A stretch of DNA of 64,000 bases from Ascoidea rubescens DSM 1968 (GCF_001661345.1 NW_017962928.1:254934-318933); one strand, 5' to 3'. Positions 20,601 through 29,715 are shown, counted from the first letter of the stretch. Made by a program: numbers and translations. Notes: generated from the letters alone by a model not told the origin.

Positions 20601-22297
20601 TGAGAGAAGCATTGAGGTTTAGTGCATACTTAAGACAACCTTATAATATACCGAAGGAAGAAAAGGATGAGTACGTTGAAAATGTCATCAAAACATTAGA
20701 GATGCAAAAGTATGCAGATTCAGTGGTTGGTGTTACTGGCGAGGGATTGAATGTTGAGCAACGTAAAAGATTGAGTATTGGTGTTGAATTAGTTGCCAAA
20801 CCTGAACTACTTTTATTCTTGGATGAGCCCACATCTGGATTGGATTCTGAAACAGCATGGTCCATTTGTCGACTAATTAGAAAACTAGCAGATCAAGGCC
20901 AGGCCATTTTGTGTACTATCCACCAACCTTCTGCCTTATTGTTGGACAGATTTGATAGACTACTTTTGTTAAAACCTGGTGGTCAGACAGTTTACTTTGG
21001 GGATCTCGGTGATAGGTGTCAGACATTAATTAACTATTTTGAAAAATATGGTGATAAGAAATGTCCAGCTACTGCCAATCCAGCTGAATGGATGCTAGAT
21101 GTTATTGGAAGTGCTCCAGGATCTCATGTTGATAAAGATTACAGTGAGGTTTGGTTAGATTCATCTGAATATCTAGAGGTTTTAAAGGAATTGGAATATA
21201 TGGAAAAGGAGCTAGTTAAGATAGATAAACTGGAATCATTAAATATGCAAGAAGAGTTTGCAGCACCACTTTGGTATCAATACAAAATTGTTCTCAGAAG
21301 AATATTTGAACAATTGTGGAGAACACCTTTGTACATTTGGTCGAAGATTCTTTTAACGGCTGCGACTCAATTGTTTAATGGGTTTTCATTTTTCAAAGCT
21401 AATAATTCGCAACAAGGGTTGCAAAATCAGATTCTTTCAGTTTTTATGAACACTATATTATTTACCACATTATCTTTTCAAATGTTTGATTCGTTTGTTT
21501 CGCAAAGGGAAATATACGAGATTCGGGAAAGACCATCAAAGACGTTTAGTTGGAAAGTGTTTATTGGAGCAATAGTGACAGCAGAGGTACCATATAGTAT
21601 TATCTGTGGGACGATTGGGTTCTTCTGTTGGTATTATCCATTGGGGCTTTATCGTAATGCAGAATATACCGATACAGTGGCAGAAAGAGGAGTTTTGGTG
21701 TGGTTGTTTCTCATTACATTTTTTCTTTGGAGTATTGGATTTGGACAAGCAATTTTGGCAGGAATTGATCGAAAAGAGACAGCAGGAATTTTCTCGAATC
21801 TTTTGTTTACAATTTGTATGGTGTTCAATGGGGTTATGGTTACAAAAGATAAGATGCCTGGATTTTGGATATTTATGTATCGAGTCTCGCCATTAACTTA
21901 TTGGGTTCAGGGAGTGATGGCGACAGGCGTTGCAAATGCACCAGTTGTTTGCAATGGTGTTGAAATGTTGAAGTTCAAGCCAACCAGTGGATTGACCTGT
22001 TCGGAGTATATGGAAAGCTATATGGAGGCAGTTGGTGGGTATTTGAGAGATGAAAACTCGACAGAGGAGTGTTTTTATTGCATAATGTCAAATACCAACA
22101 GCTATTTGAGCACAGTTGACTGTAAATATGATGAGAGATGGAGGAATTTTGGAATATTTTGCGTTTATGTTTTTTTTAACTTTTTCTTGACGGTTTTTTT
22201 TTACTGGATGTTCCGAGTGCCCAAGTCAAACGATAGAGTAGTTAAGGAGAAAGATGATAAGGAAGGCAAAAGAACTACATCAAATGAGGAAACATGA
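17699..22297 (+). CDS. Pleiotropic drug resistance ABC exporter (Pdr5/Cdr1 type)
   Basis: A full-size ABCG exporter of 1532 residues with PDR order NBD1-TMD1-NBD2-TMD2, expected in the plasma membrane to expel hydrophobic drugs and perhaps lipids. NBD1 (about 150-430) has the degenerate Walker A typical of the family, GRPGAGCSTFLK near 212, with Cys where Lys is canonical, plus signature GISGGERKRLSI and QLWDNSTRGLDSA. TMD1 contains NAFSSLLEILSLYEARPIVEKH. NBD2 has a canonical Walker A, GASGAGKTTLLDVLA near 911, a degenerate signature LNVEQRKRLSIGVEL, and LLFLDEPTSGLDSETAW. The asymmetric sites match Pdr5 and Cdr1, and the linker EFNEGAKQKGEVLLFQR is nearly that of Pdr5. Snq2-like assignment is less likely. 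Two CTG codons occur (GTSLKTY and DKLES), both at variable positions. Intact, with no frame disruption. Confidence 0.96.
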   Translation: MSFNNSVLNASKLVRSVNESTEKSSDIKDSEESINTESTPTQIYHGFDSNTENQIQQLARQFTHQSSISKTNTNNDSTHNNKNDLNLIKTLSSMSHQYDAPGISTFNADNIDERLDPNSSNFNSRYWVQNLRRFTDKEPDYYKPMTLGVAWKNLKSFGIVSGADYQTTVGNGIFKYIDKAIHLLPGTSLKTYFDILKPMDGIVYPGEILAVLGRPGAGCSTFLKSIAGHTYGYHIDKNSIISYDGISQDEIRNHFRGEVIYNAETESHFPHLTVWETLNTAAKLKTPQNRIPGISRDAYAKHMTDVYLAMYGLSSVKDTKSGDEYIRGISGGERKRLSITEASLCGAPFQLWDNSTRGLDSANAVEFTKCLRTQADILNYTTFVSIYQCSDEVYSLYDKVCLLYEGHQIYFGSTDKAKRFFLQMGFLCPQRQTAADFLTSLTNPNQRIIKKGYENKVPRTPKEFETYWKSSEEYKELIEEVDDYVERQSGDSTDAVEFKEGHYARQSKISRKASSYTVSFWMQVKYILIRDFQRIRNNFSYTAVSIFGNVLMALLIGSIFYDLPYDTGSFYYRCSALFVALLFNAFSSLLEILSLYEARPIVEKHKKYSLYHPAADAMASILSELPTKLLQALVFNIPFYFMVHFRRTAGAFFFFFFTAFLSTICMSHLFRCIGAATKTLYESMSPASILLLALTVYMGFVIPTDYMLGWSRWINYINPLGYTFESFMANEFHNVKFDCSQYVPAGPSYTDIGSENVVCNAVGSVTGVDYVLGDDYLRLAFKYYNSHKWRNIGIILGYIIFFLALYIILCEFNEGAKQKGEVLLFQRKALKNLKKQKMLDVVPDIETGNTNERVIYDESESSDDLKMKIDSGSKVFHWKNVCYDIQIKGKTRRILNNVSGWVKPGTVTALMGASGAGKTTLLDVLANRVTMGIVHGDMFVNGHLRDKSFQRLTGYVQQQDLHLTSSTVREALRFSAYLRQPYNIPKEEKDEYVENVIKTLEMQKYADSVVGVTGEGLNVEQRKRLSIGVELVAKPELLLFLDEPTSGLDSETAWSICRLIRKLADQGQAILCTIHQPSALLLDRFDRLLLLKPGGQTVYFGDLGDRCQTLINYFEKYGDKKCPATANPAEWMLDVIGSAPGSHVDKDYSEVWLDSSEYLEVLKELEYMEKELVKIDKLESLNMQEEFAAPLWYQYKIVLRRIFEQLWRTPLYIWSKILLTAATQLFNGFSFFKANNSQQGLQNQILSVFMNTILFTTLSFQMFDSFVSQREIYEIRERPSKTFSWKVFIGAIVTAEVPYSIICGTIGFFCWYYPLGLYRNAEYTDTVAERGVLVWLFLITFFLWSIGFGQAILAGIDRKETAGIFSNLLFTICMVFNGVMVTKDKMPGFWIFMYRVSPLTYWVQGVMATGVANAPVVCNGVEMLKFKPTSGLTCSEYMESYMEAVGGYLRDENSTEECFYCIMSNTNSYLSTVDCKYDERWRNFGIFCVYVFFNFFLTVFFYWMFRVPKSNDRVVKEKDDKEGKRTTSNEET

Positions 22298-23871
22298 AAT
22301 TGAAATCAATTCAAATTAGTATTACTATGTAAAGATAAATACCCATATAATAATAGTTAAAAACAACTAGTACATTAACACCAACAAGCTTAAACCATTA
22401 ATAGTTTACCAATCAAAAGAAAAAATTAAAAAAATTATACAGATTAACCGCCCACAGAAGAATTTAAGTCAATATTTAAATGATACTAAAAAGAAAAATA
22501 GCTAAAAATTTTGATAATTCTAGTACTTGAGATGGAATAAACGTTTTATAATTAATGATTTAGTGGATTGAATAAAGATAAAAGATTGTATAAAAAAAAT
22601 CATGATATCATTATTGCTCTACTTGTGGAGAGAAACAAAAAAGTTGAAGAAGAGAAGGAATAGAGTATTGTAGGGTTGAACAATATAAGAACATATAGGA
22701 TAGAGTAAAATAAAGAAATATAACAAACTGTTATAACTTGATCAACCAGGATAGACATTGAAGTAATACCTTAGGATATAATAAGAATTATAACCAACTA
22801 AATATAAACCTGAATTAATATTTGAATAAATAATTTGAAAAGACAAAATTATTTTGATTTATTTTGATTTATTTTATTATTTTATTAATTTTTAATTTTT
22901 AATTTTTTAGTTTTTTAATATTTTTTTTTGGAGTGTTTTTTTAATTATAATAAAAGCAAAAAGCAAGAAAACCAAATCATTTAATAAGTTAAATTAAACA
23001 AAATAAAAATCAAACTTGAAGGAAAAATCAATGAAAAAAAGAATATAAAAATAAAGTATAAAAAAAATCATTAGACAACAACAAATCTTCTCATATCTCA
23101 GGGAAATGAAATCTATTTGAAGCTGAGATATTAATATGCGCTTTAATTAGTGTATCTTAAGAATGTTTTGAATAAATTCAGTATCATTTTGATAATATAT
23201 AATAGAAGACTTAGAGGAGGAAAAAGAGAAAGAAATGGAGTAGAAAAAAAATAGGAAAAATGGGCCCTTTTATATTCAAAATATTCTTATCTTTTTGTTT
23301 GTGTTGTTTTTACAAATTTTGAAAATAAAGAGGATTTGTTTTAATTTGTTGGAGCCAAAGGAATTCGAAACTTGAGATAAACTTTCAGGAAAAACGCCAG
23401 CAAAAGCGCAAACTGAAAAGTTTGAAACTCTGCCAAATCAGAATGTTGAAGATGAATTACCGCTTATCGATGGCACAGCGAGTGGTCTGCTGCAATATGT
23501 TTTATGGGAAAAGTAGCGCTAATGGTTTCATGATTTGGTTTGGAAGGCAGATGGGGACTGGGGTGTCTGAGCTTGCAGAAAAATGATAGCGAGATGTGCA
23601 AACCGGATTTTTTTTGTTCTCTCTCCTCTGTTTGCTTGAAATTAAAGTTTCTTGGCATGCAGAAGGTGCAGGAGACAGTTTTGCTAAGACAAGTGTAGGT
23701 TACAAAAACGGTTTTGTCGATGAAATTATTCCTTGATAGCTGTGTTCATCCAAGCTCAAGTGGTAAAAATAGCTGCAAGTGCAATTGGCCCCCGAGCGAT
23801 TTTAGCAGGCCGCAGACCACAAAACCAGAAAGATGCTACTAATTATGGACGTTCAAAGTAGCCAAACAGGC
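22298..23871. other. Convergent 3' spacer ABC transporter/NUC1
   Basis: A 1.6 kb spacer between converging genes. The left part (to about 23330) is extremely AT-rich with poly(A)/poly(T) runs. The right part (about 23380-23870) changes to near-balanced GC, continuous with the GC-rich NUC1 gene. No protein or RNA family recognised in either part. Confidence 0.4.
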
Positions 23872-24927
23872 CTAGTCTTTTGGAGCAGGCAAGGATAAGA
23901 CCTCTTCTGGAGCAGGAAGTGCCTTGGGAAACTCCCTGACAATAATATCGCACTTGACCTCGTCACAGAGGTTTTTGATGTTGCTTTTGTTGGAGATCTG
24001 GTGGAAGAAGGACAAACCGGTGCTTCGCTCCAAGGCCTCGACAGGAACCTGGAAGGATCGCAAGGGCACGTCGTTGCTGATTCGATCGTTGGGCAAGATA
24101 AAGGCGGCTGCCGAAATTGGTTGCTCGTTCACGTTGGTGATGTCTGTTCTCTCTCCAACAATCAATTTGAAAAAGTGGGTGGGAACAGCAACGTTGGGTG
24201 GGTTTCCAATCACCTCGTACGAAACTCTGTACTTTCCGTCTGGATACTTCTTGGGCAAGTACAAGGGCCCAGTCACAATCCGAACATGTTTGTATTGCGA
24301 GGTGAGTCTCCTGGCAAAATCCTCAAAGTGGGCCCAGTAATCTCTGTTGAATCCCTGGCCAACCTGGGGACACATGTTGCTGAGATAGAACGTCTCGTCC
24401 ATCGCTTCCTGGCTGAACTTGGCATCTGCTGCTGGAGCCTGATGGCCTCTGTCGTACCCACTACGGAAGTAGTTTCTCAACAAGCCCCGGTACTCCATGG
24501 GGATCTTTTCATCTTCTTTGAAAACCGATTTGCCTCTATTGGTGTCTCCGTTTCTCTTCAACGAATCCGCCGTGATGTGCTCAACCACCCAGTAGGGGTT
24601 CTTTGTTTGTCTGTCGTAGCAGGAAATGAATTCTCTGTAGGCTCCCAAGTCATGGACTGGCCCAGGATACCCATACTTGAAAAAGTCGCCGGGCTTGATG
24701 GTGTCCTCAATGTTCATCAACCCACTGGAACTGTTCGAATTATCAACCACGTATTTCTTTTCCTTTTCCTTTTTCTCGTCGTCGTCATCGTCGCTGGAGG
24801 AAGGCGGAGGAACCAATGTATCATTTGGAGATGGTGCAACTGGTGCTGCCGACTTACCAAACCCAAGAAAGAAGCTAGCTACTGCTGCTCCTCCCAAAAA
24901 CGAACAAACTGTTGGATTTTTAATCAT
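23872..24927 (-). CDS. NUC1: Mitochondrial nuclease NUC1 (endonuclease G family)
   Basis: A 351-residue DNA/RNA non-specific nuclease of the betabetaalpha-metal family, placed at the mitochondrial inner membrane or intermembrane space and linked to mtDNA degradation, recombination and cell death. The active site is DRGHQAPAAD (159-168) with catalytic His162. The metal-ligand region follows in TFYLSNMCPQVGQGFNRDYW. The N-terminus has a hydrophobic anchor (CSFLGGAAVASFFLGFG), then a Ser/Pro/Asp/Lys linker (about 30-70), before the core at about 78. Length is close to yeast Nuc1 (329). Base composition is clearly GC-richer than neighbouring genes, with Leu written mainly as TTG, CTC and CTT. A long + strand open frame opposite it is a by-product of that composition. 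Confidence 0.95.
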   Translation of the reverse strand: MIKNPTVCSFLGGAAVASFFLGFGKSAAPVAPSPNDTLVPPPSSSDDDDDEKKEKEKKYVVDNSNSSSGLMNIEDTIKPGDFFKYGYPGPVHDLGAYREFISCYDRQTKNPYWVVEHITADSLKRNGDTNRGKSVFKEDEKIPMEYRGLLRNYFRSGYDRGHQAPAADAKFSQEAMDETFYLSNMCPQVGQGFNRDYWAHFEDFARRLTSQYKHVRIVTGPLYLPKKYPDGKYRVSYEVIGNPPNVAVPTHFFKLIVGERTDITNVNEQPISAAAFILPNDRISNDVPLRSFQVPVEALERSTGLSFFHQISNKSNIKNLCDEVKCDIIVREFPKALPAPEEVLSLPAPKD

Positions 24928-25507
24928 CGGAAATTCTCTGTGTAACCTGAAAACCAGAACTCACTTGCTAGATACTAATGCACAAGAAAGAAAATTTCAC
25001 TGGACAGAAAACACCAAACTTTCGATTCAACCTCGGTCACGTTTTTATAATCCCAAAAGAAACAGTAAACAACAACCACCTCGAAACGGCAACAACGCGA
25101 AATTTTCTTTTTATTAGCATTGGCAAGTGACAAAACTTATAAATCCCAGATAAACAATAGTGAAACATTTTACTTATCTTTATTTTCTTTTCTTTTTATT
25201 GATAAACTGATACTTCATGCAACTCAAGCAAGTTGCATGTTGTTTGTCAAAGCAAAAGATTTGATAAAAAATGAATTCTTCTGACTAAATTACTCTTTCA
25301 TTGTCTTCAAATACATTGCATTCAATATAATTTGAATATAATTTAAGAACATTCCGATAGTGTTTTTTTTTATTGATACTAAACACTGTTCACACCAATA
25401 GAGAGACATAGTTCCGTAATTTCAAATTCTATCTGGCATCTATTTGAACTTTGAGTTGACTTATATTGTCGGGTTTTTTTCGCTAACCTTTATTTTGGTT
25501 ATTTGGT
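24928..25507. other. Intergenic region upstream of NUC1
   Basis: NUC1 promoter and the 3' flank of the next minus-strand gene. GC falls from moderate near NUC1 to low beyond 25130. Nothing else recognised. Confidence 0.35.
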
Positions 25508-26413
25508 TTACCATTCAATCGTTGGCTCATCTTCTGGTTCATCTATTAAAGGGGATGGTGGCGGTGTGATATCAGCTAATGTTAATTCTTCATTCTGTGA
25601 AAAGGATATCTGAGGATTTGGAAACCGAGGCGTCATAACTGAATTGAAAAAAAAGGGTCTGACAGGCTGAGGTGATGAAAGAGATGAAAAAGATGAAAAA
25701 GATGAAAAAGATGAATCAGATATATCAGACGAAAGTGATGAATCAAATAAAGTTACCGAATCTGTTGAAGCGGATGAGTTAGAGAAGTATGATGTATTAT
25801 TTGGATCATTAGAAGAATCATTATCACCAACACGATCTGCTTGTTGAATCAGATATAATTGTGAATGATTGCTGGTTTGGTCATCTGGAAAATCCAATGT
25901 ATAACCAGTGGTTCTATTTAACGGATGTGAATGATAATCATCATAATAATCAGTTCTGGGATCTGAAGGTGCTAGAAAAGGTGGCAAAGCTCTATTAGAA
26001 AAATCGGGCGAATAATTATTTTGAATTGCACGATTAGTAAGAAAATGAGGTCTAATAATATCATTGTTATTATTGTGCAAATGGAAAATTTCTATTAATC
26101 GATTCTCTGTATAATCGCCTTGAGAATTCAATTGATTTGGAGGAAAATGGGTTATTTGATCCAAGATATAATTATTTCTAATCAGGTGAGATTGGGAAAT
26201 GTTATTAGTTTGTGATTGAGAAAATGAATAAATACTGGGCTCAGGGCTATTTTGATCTGAAAAGGAATAGCAGGAGTTGGGACTATCTGTTTGGAATTGA
26301 TTTATATCATCCCTACTGTCAGTATCACTATGTATGTGATTATGGTTTTGAATAAAGTTTTCAATTTGATCCATTTTATCGGACCCTGCAGAATTTTCTT
26401 TTTCTTTTGGCAT
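25508..26413 (-). CDS. Unrecognised Asn/Ser-rich protein
   Basis: A 301-residue ORF with a proper ATG and no family I recognise. It is largely low complexity: N-terminal Asn/Asp/His/Gln-rich sequence, a Pro/Tyr/Asp middle (ALPPFLAPSDPRTDYYDDYHSH), and a Ser/Phe repeat (SSFSSFSSFSS) encoded by four 9-bp DNA units at 25674-25709. The C-terminus is compact and may be a motif: ELTLADITPPPSPLIDEPEDEPTIEW. TPPPSP looks like a proline-directed phosphorylation site, and the acidic Trp-ending tail could be a short interaction or activation motif (inference). No signal peptide or membrane segment. Probably disordered, perhaps a regulator. It could be a fast-evolving, lineage-specific gene. Confidence 0.6.
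   Translation of the reverse strand: MPKEKENSAGSDKMDQIENFIQNHNHIHSDTDSRDDINQFQTDSPNSCYSFSDQNSPEPSIYSFSQSQTNNISQSHLIRNNYILDQITHFPPNQLNSQGDYTENRLIEIFHLHNNNNDIIRPHFLTNRAIQNNYSPDFSNRALPPFLAPSDPRTDYYDDYHSHPLNRTTGYTLDFPDDQTSNHSQLYLIQQADRVGDNDSSNDPNNTSYFSNSSASTDSVTLFDSSLSSDISDSSFSSFSSFSSLSSPQPVRPFFFNSVMTPRFPNPQISFSQNEELTLADITPPPSPLIDEPEDEPTIEW
25674..25709. repeat. 9-bp coding minisatellite
   Basis: Four tandem 9-bp units (GATGAAAGA, then GATGAAAAA three times), followed by a diverged GATGAATCA. On - they encode the Ser-Ser-Phe repeats of the unrecognised protein. Confidence 0.85.
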
Positions 26414-28218
26414 GAGTATTAAATAACAGTGTCAATGAAGTTGAAATAGCTTATTAAAAATTACTCTGTCAAGATATTCTTTATTTTTGGAGATTCAATC
26501 TTCAAGTGATTAATTAACAGGACAGTGATTCTAAGCAGGTTTTATACTTACTGATCTTGACCCAGTAGCTTGCTTTATTGAGGTGTACAGTTCATTTTCC
26601 GTTAACTATTCTTTTTTATAGGTAATTTATTGTTTTATTCAAAAGAAATAAAGCAAAGCTCAAATACAACCAATTGTAATAAAATAAATAGTACACTAGT
26701 TTTTGTTTAATTTAATATTTTTCATTATAAAGTTAATGAAAATGCTTTGGATTGGATCTTGAATAAAAGATGTTTTTGTTTAATTCAAAGAAACAAAACA
26801 ATGAATCAATAAGCCAATCTAGTTAGTTATGTATTTGTATAAATACTCTATTTATTCACAGGTATCAGGTGTCTTGTTTTGCTATTATGTTTTTATTGGT
26901 GAATTCAGATTAGTTGAAGGAAAATATAAATCAATATATAAACCCGTCATACCAAGACAATTAAGTTTTCGGCAATTAAAAATATAACCCAGTTTCCTGG
27001 TTTTATTGTTGCTTTTTTAAAAGATGTCTCAAAATCAATAAATAACAAACTATTAATAAAAAAAGCCCATTCGAATAATTACTGTTTGCAAATAAAAGCT
27101 GTAACAATAAATTTAAACAGTTTTGGTAAGAAAAGCTAGCGTATTAAACTAAAAAGGTCAGTATATGGATGAAGATAGTATATAAATAGAGGATGTCAGT
27201 GTATTTTGAAATTTGAAAAAAAAGAAAAAAAATTCAAGATTATTGGTTCTTGCAGTATTTGTTTTTAGTTATTTTAAATCAATTGACGGATTATGGAATA
27301 TTTGGTATCTTATAAAAATACCATGTATCAGTAATAATAAATCACGTAGAGATTATGAAATTTACCACATATTGGTTTATTCTGACAGAGTTTGTTTTAT
27401 GTCTTGGTGGGGAAAACCAAACAAGAGAATGCTATTATTAATAGGCACCCAAAACAAACAGAGCCAGTCATAATTTTCAAGATTGATTCTTTCTCATCCA
27501 CTTTCCACTTTGTTGGAATTTGTTTTTGATCGACAATGTAAAACCGGTATTGCAATTGAATGAAAAGCTAAAAGAGAAAGCAGAGATGTTGCAATTAAAG
27601 CGGAACAAATGGCATTAATTGCAACTAATTTGCATACACGATAAGCTTCGAAAAAAGTGCAAAAGCCTTCGCAAAAAGAGATAGTCCCCAGCTCCAGGGC
27701 CATGCACACATGTCTCACATTGGACGATTAGACTCAGCTCTCCTCTTTAGTTTGCTTGAGGAGGCAGATGTTAGACCAATAGCAATGCATAAAATCGTGA
27801 CAATAAATCCTTGGAAAGACAAGAAACATGCTTCTCTTACTTTCTAAAGCTTGGCAAGGCTTAATTATGTAATGCTTTTAAAAATATGCTCGGCAAACCA
27901 ACAGTTTCCCAATTGAAACATATTGCACTTCCCAACGAGGTATGGATTTGCAGTAAACGTGATTTGAAAAGGATTATTAATAGATTCACTGTTCAGTGAT
28001 CAGTTTTTCCTGGATTATTATTCAGTTCCAATAGCTGTCGTTTATAGAGTACTGAACAAAGGCACTGAGGAAAACATAAAATCAATATAAAAGAAATGCA
28101 GAATGCCTTCGTTTCATTGTTTGTTTTGATTATCTATTTTCATTCACTATTATAACAACACAATAACAATACATTATTTACTCTCGCTCATATTTTATTA
28201 AAAGTTCAGTAATTAGAA
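26414..28218. promoter_or_regulatory. 1.8 kb divergent intergenic region
   Basis: Lies between the unrecognised minus-strand gene and the GPI-type wall protein on +. AT-rich, with several TATA-like elements: TATATAAATAG near 27178-27188, and TATAAAAG at 28086-28093, the latter 126-133 bp before the ATG at 28219 and likely the functional one. ORFs inside are short and lack ATG starts. Such length is typical of heavily regulated promoters of surface-protein and morphogenesis genes (inference). Confidence 0.45.
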
Positions 28219-28974
28219 ATGATTTCAGCTTCAATTTTAGTATTCTCATTATTGAATCTTTTAAGGGTTACTCAAGCCGCTCAATCAGCTGTTAAATTGG
28301 TTGTTGAATCGGAAAGTTCCGAAATTGATACATATGGCATCGGTTCTCGTCATGAAGGTGCTGGTATTAGCTATTTTTTTATTGGCACAACCAGTGATTC
28401 CGAAGACCTTACATATGATGATTCCACACAGAAACTCACTTCAGACAGATTTGGACAATATCCAAGTTGGGTTGGATTTACAGGCGAAATTCAGCTCTTA
28501 CAACTAGCAGTGATGGAGACAGAGGATTTGTACGGTTTTGACAGCGACAACTACTTGTTACTAAACGGGGCAATTCCAGGGTTGTGGGCTTGTAAGAATA
28601 TTAATGATCCTTATAGATATTCGGAAAGTTCTTATGCTATCTTAAAGACTAAAGCCAATGATGATTGTTTATCATTGAAATTGAAAAACTCAGTTGGTGG
28701 ATCATCAGGTGGTAGTTCTTCTAGCAGTGTTACTGTTTCTTCTTCTGGCAGTATTACTTCTTCTGTATCCAAGCCATCATCAGTAAGCGAATCGTTTAGT
28801 GGATACAACTCAACTTCATCTGAACTATCAGGCACCAAATCTTTATCAAGTTCGAAAACATCGGAAACCGGTGCACCAAGTGTGACTCAACAAGAAAACG
28901 CTGCTGGTGCATTGGCTTTTCAATCAATTGGTTTAACCTCATTGTTATCATTCATTGCAATGTTTTTCTTCTAA
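28219..28974 (+). CDS. Putative GPI-anchored cell wall protein
   Basis: A 251-residue secreted protein with the layout of a yeast GPI wall protein. A signal peptide (about 1-20, MISASILVFSLLNLLRVTQA) is followed by a globular domain (about 21-160) containing RHEGAGISYFFIG, a Ser-rich stalk (about 163-225) and a C-terminal hydrophobic tail (GLTSLLSFIAMFFF) after small residues (ENAAGALA) suitable for GPI addition. From memory the HEGAGI.Y.F motif resembles small Candida mannoproteins of the Rhd3/Pga29-31 group, but I cannot test this. Two cysteines (CKNIND and DDCLSL) might form a disulfide. The gene has a long upstream region and a TATA box at 28086. Confidence 0.75.
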   Translation: MISASILVFSLLNLLRVTQAAQSAVKLVVESESSEIDTYGIGSRHEGAGISYFFIGTTSDSEDLTYDDSTQKLTSDRFGQYPSWVGFTGEIQLLQLAVMETEDLYGFDSDNYLLLNGAIPGLWACKNINDPYRYSESSYAILKTKANDDCLSLKLKNSVGGSSGGSSSSSVTVSSSGSITSSVSKPSSVSESFSGYNSTSSELSGTKSLSSSKTSETGAPSVTQQENAAGALAFQSIGLTSLLSFIAMFFF

Positions 28975-29446
28975 TTTAATTTAGTTTTCTAATTTAATTT
29001 TAATCACATTTTCAATTTAAAGAAAGTGATTATGCTTATCAATTTTTTTTTATTTTTTACATTTTTTATTTTTTACATTTTTTATTTATGATTTAGTAGT
29101 GTATACAGTTTGGATATTTTATTTTCCTTGCTTTCATTATTCAATAAAATATTTCAGATTATTATAGTAATAGACGTGGTTATTTTCATCACGTACAAAC
29201 AAAGAAAAAGAAAAACAAAAACAATCCTGATAGTAGGAACAAATCTATCATAAAACTGTGTCAGTTCAGATAGCAGAGCCCCGCAAAGTTTAATTTTTTA
29301 TGTTTTCTTTGGATGAAACTGTGCTAACTTGATTAAAAATCAAAACGAATCAACAGCTTGAAAAGAATCGCGATCTTGATCAAAGCAGTACGTATAATCT
29401 ATAAAATATCTTCACAACATTAACAATGTAACCAAAAAAATAAAAT

Positions 29447-29520
29447 GAGTCTCTAACAGGATCGAACTGTTGATCTCTCCGGCAACCAGCAGAGTGCCTT
29501 CACCACTTGGCCAAGAGACC
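29447..29520 (-). tRNA. tRNA-like gene with abnormal anticodon loop
   Basis: Reads as a 74-nt tRNA on -. The acceptor GGTCTCT pairs with AGAGACT (one G:T at the end). The D arm is GCC/GGC around AAGTGGTGAA, the variable loop is AGATC, and the T arm AACAG-TTCGATC-CTGTT is perfect. The body resembles yeast tRNA-Ile(AAT) and some tRNA-Thr. The anticodon stem pairs as CTCTG/CGGAG but leaves an 8-nt loop, CTGGTTGC, instead of 7. No normal anticodon followed by a purine can be read, and the discriminator would be C. Either an unusual tRNA, a tRNA pseudogene or relic, or a locus with an error in the assembly. Amino acid not assigned. Confidence 0.6.
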
Positions 29521-29641
29521 AATTTTATTGGCTGCGTTGATTTCCATCGCATTTTATCCTACCATGTAGCATATCTCTAATTGATACACTATTTGAATAA
29601 AAAAATTATATCCAACGAATTGTGAATAAAACAAAAAGAAA

Positions 29642-29715
29642 CGACCTCGGAGAGGATCGAACTCTCGATCTTGAGATTAACAGTCTCACGCCTTAACCAG
29701 CTTGGCCACGAAGTC
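29642..29715 (-). tRNA. tRNA-Asn(GTT)
   Basis: A 74-nt tRNA with acceptor GACTTCG/CGAGGTC (G:T pairs allowed), D arm GGCCAAGCTGGTTAAGGC, anticodon stem TGAGA/TCTCA around loop CTGTTAA (anticodon GTT), variable loop AGATC, T arm GAGAG-TTCGATC-CTCTC and discriminator G. Nearly the same as S. cerevisiae tRNA-Asn. No intron. Box A and box B are intact. Confidence 0.95.

Noticed and set aside
24001-24945. 314-codon + strand open frame opposite NUC1
   Set aside because: NUC1 on - has the active-site motif and family length. The antisense frame follows from the GC-rich codon use and has no recognisable domain.
27213-27473. 86-codon frame in the 1.8 kb spacer, preceded by a TATA-like sequence
   Set aside because: It lacks an ATG until its last third and has no recognisable domain.
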